From Verrucomicrobiales bacterium (GTDB taxonomy: Bacteria; Verrucomicrobiota; Verrucomicrobiia; Limisphaerales; JAFMIX01): a DNA stretch of 8,242 nucleotides. Every line of letters begins with the position of its first letter. Position 1 is the first letter of the stretch. Both the position numbers and the translations under genes were made by a program. The DNA lies in assembly GCA_017853785.1 (NCBI GenBank), contig JAFMIX010000087.1, positions 1 through 8,242 on the forward strand. Direction: 5' to 3'. Positions 1 through 5,393 of the stretch are shown here, in pieces. Under the pieces are notes generated by a model, which saw only the letters and a list, made by a program, of their open reading frames with translations, ran no database searches and was not told the DNA's origin.

Positions 1-14
1 CGCTCTTCCGATCT
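1..14. other. Residual Illumina adapter sequence
   Basis: The 14 bases CGCTCTTCCGATCT are identical to the 3' end of the Illumina TruSeq adapter (which ends ...GACGCTCTTCCGATCT) and sit exactly at the left edge. They are almost certainly untrimmed library sequence and not genome, so the contig truly begins near base 15. The first four to five codons of the partial gene read across this stretch should be ignored. Confidence 0.9.
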
Positions 15-175
15 TCACGGCGCGGGATGTTCACCGGGCGCGGATTGTGGACACGGCGGATGAAGCCCGCGCCTTGCTCGCCAGCATGGAAGCGGAAGGG
101 GAATTGACGGGGAAAGATTCCAAGCCCGAAAAAGGCGGACACATCACGCGGACATTCACCAAGGCGCGGAAATGA
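2..175 (+). CDS. C-terminal fragment of a DUF3987-type primase/helicase-like protein (partial)
   Basis: The frame is open from the window edge to TGA at 173-175. Discounting the adapter, about 53 genomic codons remain, reading TARDVHRARIVDTADEARAL followed by a charged tail ending in TFTKARK. The pattern of an aromatic/TARDV start, an acidic helix with LLASME, then a basic stretch ending a few residues later resembles the winged-helix end of DUF3987 proteins. These are primase/helicase-like replication proteins of phages, plasmids and integrative elements. Only this tail is visible, with no Walker or primase motif, so the family call rests on pattern memory. The stop overlaps the start of the next small ORF as ATGA. 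A mobile-element origin is consistent with the repeat-rich DNA and the tRNA that follow. Confidence 0.5.
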   Translation, partial: ALPIFTARDVHRARIVDTADEARALLASMEAEGELTGKDSKPEKGGHITRTFTKARK

Positions 176-297
176 AATCAAAGCCCAAGCCCGTGACACT
201 CGTGACACTCGTGACAGACGCGGGGGCGTGGATCGTGCGCCTCACGCTCCGCGCCCTGCCATACATTGAAGCCTTTAAGTCCGCCCTGCCCCGGTGA
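172..297 (+). CDS. Small hypothetical ORF, 41 aa, ATGA-coupled to the upstream gene
   Basis: ATG at 172 overlaps the upstream TGA (ATGA), an arrangement typical of translational coupling. The product begins MKSKPKPVTLVTLVTDAGAW and ends in ALPR, with no recognisable domain, signal peptide or clear transmembrane helix. The VTLVTLVTD segment is simply the translation of the 9-base GTGACACTC repeat, so part of the apparent protein may be non-coding repeat DNA. For a real gene: the overlap and a basic start. Against: very short length, no homolog I recognise, and the repeat inside it. It could be a real small protein or only the open tail behind the primase-like gene. Confidence 0.3.
   Translation: MKSKPKPVTLVTLVTDAGAWIVRLTLRALPYIEAFKSALPR
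193..219 (+). repeat. GTGACA 9-base tandem repeat, cluster A
   Basis: Three head-to-tail units read GTGACACTC, GTGACACTC, GTGACAGAC. The same GTGACA core occurs three times in the opposite orientation at 401-425. Spacing of 9 bases and the inverted partner cluster resemble iterons or protein-binding arrays; function is unknown. Confidence 0.75.
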
Positions 298-400
298 AAA
301 GTGAGAACAGACTGAAAAACACCGCGCATGGGCGGGCGATGGCGTTCCGAAACTACCTAGCGGCAATCCGGCCAAGAAGACTTCCTAGCCGGGGGGGCGG

Positions 401-425
401 GTGTCACGTCTGTCACGTCTGTCAC
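401..425 (-). repeat. GTGACA 9-base tandem repeat, cluster B (inverted relative to A)
   Basis: On the minus strand this reads GTGACAGAC, GTGACAGAC, GTGACAC, the same 9-base period and core as cluster A. The ten-base unit GTGACAGACG is shared exactly with the end of cluster A (211-220), so the two clusters form inverted repeats about 180 bases apart. They could act as paired binding sites or form a long imperfect stem. Confidence 0.75.
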
Positions 426-510
426 AAGGCATTCCCCCCTACGTCAAAACCAGTATTCTAACCAAGCTGCCCATTGCCGGTTGACCATGCTGCGCCTTCC
501 CGCCATGCGG

Positions 511-527
511 ACTTGAAAAATTCAAGT
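511..527. promoter_or_regulatory. 17-base perfect palindrome, possible operator
   Basis: ACTTGAA-AAA-TTCAAGT has two perfect 7-base arms around a 3-base centre. It is immediately followed by TTTTCCACA and a CCACAAC direct repeat with 13-base spacing. The size fits a site for a dimeric regulator, but no adjacent regulator gene is visible. Confidence 0.35.
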
Positions 528-709
528 TTTCCACAACAAGTCCCCACAACTGGCGCGGCATCTAGGTTCTCCCGGCAATGTCCAACCTTCAGGTAGACCA
601 TGCCGCATCGTCCCGCTAGCGACAGAAATTTTCTCAACAATCTCCGAATGACCGCCGGCAAAAAACACATTGCCGCACATCTCAAAACATTAACGAAATG
701 GGAAGACAT

Positions 710-733
710 TTTAGCACTAGACTTTAGCACTAG
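710..733. repeat. Direct repeat of TTTAGCACTAG
   Basis: The 11-base unit occurs at 710-720 and 723-733 with a 13-base period. It lies about 60 bases from the tRNA 3' end. It could be an arm-type binding site of an integrase, or chance. Confidence 0.5.
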
Positions 734-793
734 CCTGATTTTGAAACCCTGAAAACTCACGGAAGGCTTGATTCTATTGACTGAAAATAAGAA

Positions 794-868
794 TGGCGAC
801 CCTACGGGGAATCGAACCCCGGCTACCTCCGTGAAAGGGAGGTGTCCTAACCGCTAGACCATAGGGTC
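794..868 (-). tRNA. tRNA-Glu (anticodon UUC)
   Basis: Read on the minus strand, the cloverleaf is complete: acceptor GACCCTA pairs with TAGGGTC, the D stem is GTC/GAC around TAGCGGTTAG, the anticodon stem CCTCC/GGAGG encloses the loop CTTTCAC (anticodon TTC), and the T stem CGGGG/CCCCG encloses TTCGAAT. Discriminator base G is followed by an encoded CCA (796-794). The total is 75 bases. The pairing extends two more bases outside the mature 5' end. It decodes GAA/GAG. Its 3' end faces the repeat-rich left region, the orientation in which integrative elements usually sit in tRNA genes. Confidence 0.97.
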
Positions 869-882
869 GCAAAGGGACGCGA

Positions 883-910
883 ACTATAAACACCATCCCG
901 GCGTTGTCAC
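883..910 (-). promoter_or_regulatory. Sigma70-like promoter of tRNA-Glu
   Basis: On the minus strand GTGACA (910-905) is followed by a 16-base spacer and TATAGT (888-883). Each box matches the consensus at five of six positions. A start about 7 bases downstream would give a leader of only a few bases before the mature tRNA 5' end at 868. Confidence 0.7.
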
Positions 911-979
911 GCGAAAATTGCCCGGCAACGGGATATCTAAGGCGCGGACGGGATGGACAGCCGCCGCCGCCGCAGGCAA

Positions 980-1009
980 ACTATAAACGTGATGCCCGCC
1001 GCCATTCAA
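980..1009 (-). promoter_or_regulatory. Possible second upstream promoter for tRNA-Glu
   Basis: On the minus strand TTGAAT (1009-1004), an 18-base spacer and TATAGT (985-980) repeat the pattern of the proximal promoter. The ten bases around the -10 box (GTTTATAGTT) are identical in both copies. This site overlaps the start of the divergent rhodanese gene. It is weaker than the proximal promoter and could be chance. Confidence 0.3.
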
Positions 1010-1534
1010 CCGCAATCGTCCATGAGCACCGTGCTGGCCGCCTATCCCGGCGCCCAGCGGGCGCTGTTCCGCCGTTATCACATCGGCGGGTGCAGCAGTT
1101 GCGGCTTTCAGCCGACAGAGACGCTGGCGCAGGTTTGCGCCCGCAACGGCAACCTCGAGGTGGCCGAAGTGCTCGCGCACATCCAATCCAGTCACGAACA
1201 GGACGCAAAGATATTGATTTCACCGACTGAACTGGCCGTGTTGCGGAAACAGGACCCGACTATCAGGCTTCTGGATGTGCGGTCGCGCGAAGAATTTGAG
1301 GCGGTGCATATCGAGGGCTCGGTGTTGATGTCGCAGGACGTGACCCGGCAGATCATGGCGGACGGCTCGAACACGACTCCGCTGGTGATCGTGGATCATC
1401 AGGGCCGAAGCGGGCTGGATGCGGCGGCGTATTTCATGGGCCACGGCCTGCAAAATGTTCGCTGCCTGCGCGGCGGCATTGACGCCTGGGCGCAGGAAGC
1501 GGACCCGAACATGCGAAGATACAAAATCGGATGA
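992..1534 (+). CDS. DUF1858-like CxxC domain fused to a cysteine-less rhodanese domain
   Basis: The product is about 180 aa and cytoplasmic, with no signal peptide. Residues about 11-65 form a small helical domain of DUF1858/ScdA-N type, with YPGAQRALF and the CxxC motif GCSSCG (Cys34, Cys37), which could bind metal or act in redox chemistry. Residues about 75-170 form a rhodanese domain, with LLDVRSREEFEAVHIEGS and a C-terminal LRGGIDAW. In active rhodaneses the loop after the central strand carries the catalytic cysteine (CxxGxRS type). Here it reads VDHQGRS, with Asp135 in the cysteine position, so sulfur transfer by the usual mechanism is unlikely. ATG 992 was chosen because the sequence from there matches the usual short lead-in before the domain; ATG 953 would add an Arg-rich extension and ATG 1022 would shorten it. 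No clear ribosome binding site is seen. Its stop overlaps the next start as ATGA, so the two are co-translated and probably partners. Confidence 0.85.
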   Translation: MPAAIQPQSSMSTVLAAYPGAQRALFRRYHIGGCSSCGFQPTETLAQVCARNGNLEVAEVLAHIQSSHEQDAKILISPTELAVLRKQDPTIRLLDVRSREEFEAVHIEGSVLMSQDVTRQIMADGSNTTPLVIVDHQGRSGLDAAAYFMGHGLQNVRCLRGGIDAWAQEADPNMRRYKIG

Positions 1535-2019
1535 ATTCAGACCTCCAAAAACGTATTCAAGAAGCCCTCGCCAATCCCCAGAATCTGGGCGAACTCGCCG
1601 ATGCCGACGCCGTAGGCACGGTGGGCAACTCCGATTGTGGCGAGATGCTCCGGCTTTGGGTTAAATTCCGGCAGCAGGATGGCAAACAGGTGATTGACCG
1701 CGCCACCTTCCAGTCCTTCGGCTGCGAAACCGCCATCGCGGTGGCCAGCCTCGCCACCGAACTGATCCGCGGCAAGACCCCCGCCGAAGCCCTCGCCCTG
1801 AAGCCTGAAGAACTGGCCGGCGAACTTGGGCCGCTACCTCCCATGAAAATCCATTGCTCCCAGCTTGTCGAAGGTGCGCTTCGTGCAGCACTGAGTCCGG
1901 CGGCGGCGCCCACCACCGCACCTGCCCCAGCGACCGCACCTGCCGCCCCCACGCTGCTGGACAGTTTCACCCAACCCAAGCCCGGCGGAGTCAAAATTAC
2001 ATTTCTGGATGCCCGGTGA
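1531..2019 (+). CDS. IscU/NifU-N-like iron-sulfur cluster scaffold protein
   Basis: The product is 162 aa and cytoplasmic. Residues about 1-121 match the IscU/NifU N-terminal fold, which builds [2Fe-2S] clusters for transfer to apoproteins. All three ligand cysteines are in place: Cys36 (NSDCGEML), Cys65 (FQSFGCETAIAVAS) and Cys109 (MKIHCSQL, with the preceding Lys and His). The Asp two residues after the first cysteine in E. coli IscU (Asp39, in CGD) is Glu38 here, a conservative change at a residue that affects cluster release. After residue 121 comes an Ala/Pro/Thr-rich linker (about 122-141) and a short tail containing LLDSF and KITFLDAR. The tail is too short for the C-terminal NifU domain. 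No IscS, IscA or HscBA is nearby; the only partner visible is the coupled rhodanese-domain gene. Either a general Fe-S scaffold or a specialised one is possible. Confidence 0.88.
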   Translation: MNSDLQKRIQEALANPQNLGELADADAVGTVGNSDCGEMLRLWVKFRQQDGKQVIDRATFQSFGCETAIAVASLATELIRGKTPAEALALKPEELAGELGPLPPMKIHCSQLVEGALRAALSPAAAPTTAPAPATAPAAPTLLDSFTQPKPGGVKITFLDAR

Positions 2020-2152
2020 TACTGGTGTTTTCTCACCTTTATTTGCCATTGGCCGGGAGTCGTTTAGCCGTAATTCAAAATTGACTGTTGAGCAGCTTTA
2101 ATTAAGCCGGGTATTCAAATCGTAAAAAGTTGAACAAGCCGAGGGATATATA

Positions 2153-2176
2153 GCGGTTGCCAAAAATCATTTCCGG
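2153..2176 (+). repeat. IS630 terminal inverted repeat, left
   Basis: GCGGTTGCCAAAAATCATTT plus CCGG. It differs from the right-end repeat only at positions 1, 14 and 16. The transposase stop codon (2167-2169, minus strand) lies inside it. Confidence 0.92.
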
Positions 2177-3261
2177 ATGGAGCAGATGGAAGCGGTTTTG
2201 GTTGGGTCTGAGCCGAAAGAGTTGATGGCGGCGCAAAGGCGATCGGCCAGTTCCTTTTCGGGGCGCGCGCCGAAGTCCCAGAACCAGTCGGCCTTGAGCC
2301 GCAGCCAGAGTCGCTCGATGGGGTTGTAGTCCGGTGAGTAGGCCGGCAAATACACCGGCTCGAAGTGGGGCCAGCGCAATCGCCCCGCCTTGTGCCACGA
2401 CGCGTTGTCCAGGATGAAGAGCTGTCTCATCCCTTCGACCTTGGGGACGGTCTCGGCCAGTTGATCCAGCAAGAACTGGAACTCGTCGGTGTCCATGCCG
2501 TCCATGATGCGATTGAAGAGTTCGCCGGTCTGGGGGCTCACCGCGCCGACCACGTGCTGCCGGATGTGATCTCCTTGATACGGCACGGTGCGGGGTTTGC
2601 CGGGTTGCACCCACCGCCTGCGCGGTCGGGGATCGCCTTCGAAGCCGCACTCGTCGCAGAACCACAGCTTCACTCTCGGATCATTGATCCAGCCCGTGGG
2701 ACGTTCACGGAAAGCCTGTCTTTCCTGCTCGTTCTGATGTTCGGGCCAGGGTTTTGGAAAACGCAGGTTGAAGTCCAACTCATGCAACCAGCGCACGGCA
2801 ATGCGGTAGCCTAGGTCCACACAAAGTTGTTCCTTGAGATAGCCGTGGACTTTGACTCCCGTCCAGTGGACCACGCCCGCCTGGGCTGGATGCTCGAACA
2901 CGGGCACGAGCAGATCGCGCCCGCGTTCGAGCTTCGTCTTGCGTGGCCGACCGGAGGATTTGCGCGGCGCCAGCGCGTCAATGCCGCCCCGATTGAACAG
3001 TTCGATCCACAACCGCACCATGCGATCAGAGCGGTCGCACAATTGACCGACTTGGGCGCGGGTAAATCCCAGCAACAGGGTGCGGATGGCTTGCAGGCGG
3101 ATGAAGCCGCGCTTGGTGGGCGCGGCCTCCATCGCCACGCGAGGTTCTTCGAGCGGGGCGTTTTCCCTGTTCGGATGAGCGTTGATAACTTGCAACACCC
3201 TTCTTTTCTCACAAGCTTCCAAAAAAGTTACGGAACTTTCCAAAACTAATTTTGCCAGCAC
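2167..3261 (-). CDS. IS630-family DDE transposase
   Basis: The reading frame is 364 codons. An N-terminal helix-turn-helix region (about residues 50-100, RLQAIRTLLLGFTRAQVGQL and DRSDRMVRLWIE) would bind the inverted repeats, followed by a basic GRPRK segment (104-108). The catalytic core has the expected acidic triad: Asp203 in FCDECGFE, Asp285 in FILDNASWHKA and Glu316 in the hallmark YSPDYNPIERLW, with 30 residues between the second Asp and the Glu. All three are intact, so it should be active. The start is uncertain: GTG at 3261 gives the longest form, GTG at 3198 or the adjacent TTG follows an AGAAGGG stretch, and ATG at 3132 (residue 44) is the first ATG. The length is normal for the family. 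Overlapping frames on both strands are shadows. Confidence 0.92.
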   Translation of the reverse strand: MLAKLVLESSVTFLEACEKRRVLQVINAHPNRENAPLEEPRVAMEAAPTKRGFIRLQAIRTLLLGFTRAQVGQLCDRSDRMVRLWIELFNRGGIDALAPRKSSGRPRKTKLERGRDLLVPVFEHPAQAGVVHWTGVKVHGYLKEQLCVDLGYRIAVRWLHELDFNLRFPKPWPEHQNEQERQAFRERPTGWINDPRVKLWFCDECGFEGDPRPRRRWVQPGKPRTVPYQGDHIRQHVVGAVSPQTGELFNRIMDGMDTDEFQFLLDQLAETVPKVEGMRQLFILDNASWHKAGRLRWPHFEPVYLPAYSPDYNPIERLWLRLKADWFWDFGARPEKELADRLCAAINSFGSDPTKTASICSIRK

Positions 3262-3284
3262 CGGAAATTACTTTTGGCAACCGT
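3261..3284 (-). repeat. IS630 terminal inverted repeat, right
   Basis: On the minus strand: ACGGTTGCCAAAAGTAATTT plus CCGG. TA follows it at 3285-3286. The farthest upstream possible transposase start (GTG at 3261-3259) touches its inner edge. Confidence 0.92.
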
Positions 3285-3300
3285 TATAGTGGTCAAAGTT

Positions 3301-3334
3301 TGCAGTTCTCTGCATGAAAAAACCTGTCGGTTTT
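3301..3334. promoter_or_regulatory. Two adjacent dyads upstream of the sulfatase operon
   Basis: TGCAG-TTCT-CTGCA (3301-3314) and AAAACC-TGTC-GGTTTT (3319-3334) are perfect inverted repeats four bases apart, just outside the IS right end. They could be operator or hairpin structures for the downstream genes; on the minus strand the second is followed by extra Ts, like a weak terminator. No -35/-10 pair I would defend was found in 3335-3469. Confidence 0.3.
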
Positions 3335-3469
3335 ACTTGCCGGATCCGCTCTGGGAGAGGGTAAAAAATCATCTGGCGGTCGGATCCTTCGATATCGTTC
3401 ACGTTGCGAAAGCGCCGCCAGTAACCTGTCGACCCGCTTCTGCCGTCTAACCGGTCCGTGACTGGGATT

Positions 3470-5386
3470 ATGAAATCAAAACTGTTTTGCAAGTTGCCAC
3501 TGGGATTGTTGGTTGCGTTGTGGTTGAACCCTTTGGTCGCCTTCGCGGCCGCGGATACGCCGGTCGCGCGGCCCCACATCCTCTGGCTCGTCAGCGAGGA
3601 CAATGGCCGCTTCCTCGGCTGCTACGGCGACCCCCTCGCGCGCACGCCGACAATCGACCGCCTCGCTCGGGAAGGCGTCCTCTACGAACGCTGCTTCACC
3701 CAGCCCGTCTGTGCGCCGTCGCGGTTCACGCTGATCACCGGCGTGAACGCCGCGAGTGCCGGTCCCGCCGAACACATGCGCGCGCAGGGCAAAATTCCTC
3801 CGTGGTTGCAGGGCTTTCCTGCGCTGCTACGGGAAGCCGGTTACTACACGGCCAATAATTCCAAGACCGACTACAACTCGCCCGTCAGCATCAAGCAGGC
3901 GTGGAACGAAAGCGGGAAAGCGGCGCATTGGCGGCAGCGCCCGGATCCGCAATCGCCATTCTTCAGCGTGTTCAACCACGAGGTCACGCACGAGAGTTGT
4001 CTGTTTTCCGCCAAGGGCGGGGAGAAAAACCTGCCGCTGACGGATCGCTCCCAGGTGCGCGTGCCGCCGTATCAGCCGGACACGCCCGAGATCCGCGAGG
4101 ATTGGGGCCATTACTACGACCAGCTCGCGCAGCTCGACGGGCAGCTCGCCGCCAAGCTCGCCGACCTGAAGCAGGCTGGCTTGGCCGAAGACACCATCGT
4201 CTTTTATTTCAGCGATAACGGCGGCGTACTGCCCCGCAGCAAACGCTTTTTGCAAGCGAGCGGCACGCATGTTCCGCTGATCATCTATTTTCCGCCGAAG
4301 TGGCGGCATCTGGCGCCCGCCGCGCCGGGTTCGCGCATCAAGGACCCCGTGAGCTTCGTTGACTTCGCGCCGACCATCCTCTCGCTCGCCGGGGTGAAAA
4401 TTCCCGACTACCTGCAGGGCCGCGCCTTCGCCGGGCCGGCCCGGGCCACGAACGAATTCGTCTTTTGCACCCGCGACCGCATGGATGAACGCTACGACAT
4501 GATGCGCGCCGTCGCCGACCGCCGCTGGCTCTACATCCGCAACTTCCGTCCCGACCTCGCGTATGTGCAACCGCTCGATTATATGTTCCGCGCGCGCGGC
4601 TATCAGTCCTGGGCGCGGGAAGCCGCCGCCGGCAAGCTCACGCCCGCCACCGCGCAATTCTGGGGCGCGAAGCCGGCCGAGGAACTTTACGACTGCACGG
4701 CCGACCCGGACAACGTAAAGAACCTCGCCGCCGATCCCGCGCATCGCGCCACGCTCGAACGCTTCCGCGCCGCGCTGCAGCAGCACACGCTTGCCATCAA
4801 CGACAACGGCTTTCTCCCTGAAGGTTCACTGCTGGAAGGCTACGCCGCTTCGCGCCAGCCGGGGGCGTATCCGCTGGAAAAAGTGTTTGCGCTCGCCACG
4901 CTGGCTTCCGACCGGGACGTGAAAAATCTCCCGCAGTTCATCGCCGCCCTCGCTGCCGATTGCGAGCCGTTACGCTGGTGGGCTGCGCAAGGTTGCACCA
5001 TCCTCGGCACCAATGCCGCGCCCGCCGCGGCCGCGTTGCGGCGCAGTTTGGATGACCCGTCCGGCGCGGTGCAAGTGGCCGCCGCCGAGGCGCTCGCCGC
5101 GCTCGGTCAGACCGATGCCGCTCTGCCGGCGCTCGAACGCTGCCTGCAAAAAACCGACGCTCCCTTCTTCGCCCTGCAAGCCGCGAACGTGCTCGGCCGC
5201 CTCGGCGAGCGCGCCCGGCCTTCGTTGGGGTTGCTAAAAAATAATCTTGCCGCCTCGGGAAAACCAGCCGATGGTAACGATCCGCACGCCTATCGCGAAA
5301 GAATCCTGGGGCAGATCGTCGCGGTGCTCGAAGGCCGGGAACCAGCGCTGGTTTATCCAGGCCTCGCGCCCGCCTCCAAACCGTGA
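3470..5386 (+). CDS. Exported sulfatase (family S1) with C-terminal HEAT repeats
   Basis: The product is 638 aa. It starts with a typical signal peptide (basic MKSK, hydrophobic core LPLGLLVALWL, cleavage near AFA/AAD at about 26-28), so it acts in the periplasm or outside. The sulfatase fold covers about residues 33-420: metal-site SEDNG (42-46), LGCYGD, and the maturation motif CAPSR with Cys81, the residue converted to formylglycine. Then follow NNSKTDYN, FNHEVTHES, and SDNGG (Asp249, Asn250) with a conserved RSKRF and GTHVPL stretch. The canonical motif suggests an active enzyme hydrolysing sulfate esters (or N-sulfate) on carbohydrate. Residues about 490-600 form Ala/Leu-rich helical HEAT-type repeats, probably a binding or docking surface. 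ATG 3470 was chosen over GTG 3458 because the signal peptide begins there. The next gene starts 7 bases after the stop, which implies an operon. The substrate cannot be read from sequence. Confidence 0.92.
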   Translation: MKSKLFCKLPLGLLVALWLNPLVAFAAADTPVARPHILWLVSEDNGRFLGCYGDPLARTPTIDRLAREGVLYERCFTQPVCAPSRFTLITGVNAASAGPAEHMRAQGKIPPWLQGFPALLREAGYYTANNSKTDYNSPVSIKQAWNESGKAAHWRQRPDPQSPFFSVFNHEVTHESCLFSAKGGEKNLPLTDRSQVRVPPYQPDTPEIREDWGHYYDQLAQLDGQLAAKLADLKQAGLAEDTIVFYFSDNGGVLPRSKRFLQASGTHVPLIIYFPPKWRHLAPAAPGSRIKDPVSFVDFAPTILSLAGVKIPDYLQGRAFAGPARATNEFVFCTRDRMDERYDMMRAVADRRWLYIRNFRPDLAYVQPLDYMFRARGYQSWAREAAAGKLTPATAQFWGAKPAEELYDCTADPDNVKNLAADPAHRATLERFRAALQQHTLAINDNGFLPEGSLLEGYAASRQPGAYPLEKVFALATLASDRDVKNLPQFIAALAADCEPLRWWAAQGCTILGTNAAPAAAALRRSLDDPSGAVQVAAAEALAALGQTDAALPALERCLQKTDAPFFALQAANVLGRLGERARPSLGLLKNNLAASGKPADGNDPHAYRERILGQIVAVLEGREPALVYPGLAPASKP

Positions 5387-5393
5387 ATCCATC

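Larger units (their letters stand above)
298..793. other. Gene-poor stretch between the small ORF and tRNA-Glu
   Basis: No convincing gene was found in about 500 bases. A 100-codon minus-strand frame (458-760) is open but has no recognisable domain and is Cys-rich and irregular. The stretch appears richer in A and T than the genes to the right. It holds the inverted GTGACA cluster (401-425), a 17-base perfect palindrome (511-527) touching a TTTTCCACA box (527-535, one base from the DnaA consensus TTATCCACA), a repeated CCACAAC (531-537 and 544-550), and a repeated TTTAGCACTAG (710-720 and 723-733). It ends at the 3' side of a tRNA gene. It could be the end of an integrated element, a control region, or decayed DNA. 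Confidence 0.5.
2153..3284. mobile_element. Complete IS630-family insertion sequence (1132 bases)
   Basis: The element is bounded by 24-base inverted repeats (2153-2176 and 3261-3284) that match at 21 of 24 positions, and flanked on both sides by TA (2151-2152 and 3285-3286), the target duplication expected of IS630/Tc1-mariner elements. It contains one minus-strand transposase gene filling almost the whole length, with start and stop codons touching the inverted repeats. The insertion lies between the Fe-S scaffold gene and the sulfatase operon and breaks no recognisable gene. Removing it and one TA would restore a continuous AT-rich intergenic stretch. It looks recent and complete. Confidence 0.93.

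Noticed and set aside
193..425. The GTGACA arrays as a CRISPR
   Set aside because: Units are 9 bases with no spacers; this is a short tandem array in two orientations.
458..760. A 100-codon minus-strand open frame between the repeats and tRNA-Glu
   Set aside because: No domain, irregular Cys-rich composition and no ribosome binding site; it also spans the palindrome and direct repeats.
904..1230. A 108-codon plus-strand frame overlapping the rhodanese gene
   Set aside because: Arg/Pro-rich out-of-frame shadow of the CxxC/rhodanese gene.
2015..2044. Possible terminator after the Fe-S scaffold gene (GGTGA/TCACC or GGTG/CACC stem before a T-rich stretch)
   Set aside because: The stem is only 4-5 pairs and the following Ts are interrupted, so it is too weak to call.
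2102..2665. A 187-codon minus-strand frame running through the IS left end
   Set aside because: Out-of-frame shadow of the transposase C-terminus; I considered a programmed frameshift product, but the main frame already holds the full DDE triad.
3268..3603. A 111-codon minus-strand frame upstream of and overlapping the first sulfatase
   Set aside because: It begins antisense to the sulfatase signal peptide and ends inside the IS inverted repeat, with no known domain.
3827..4786. A 319-codon minus-strand open frame within the first sulfatase gene
   Set aside because: It is antisense to conserved sulfatase motifs and has no recognisable domain.
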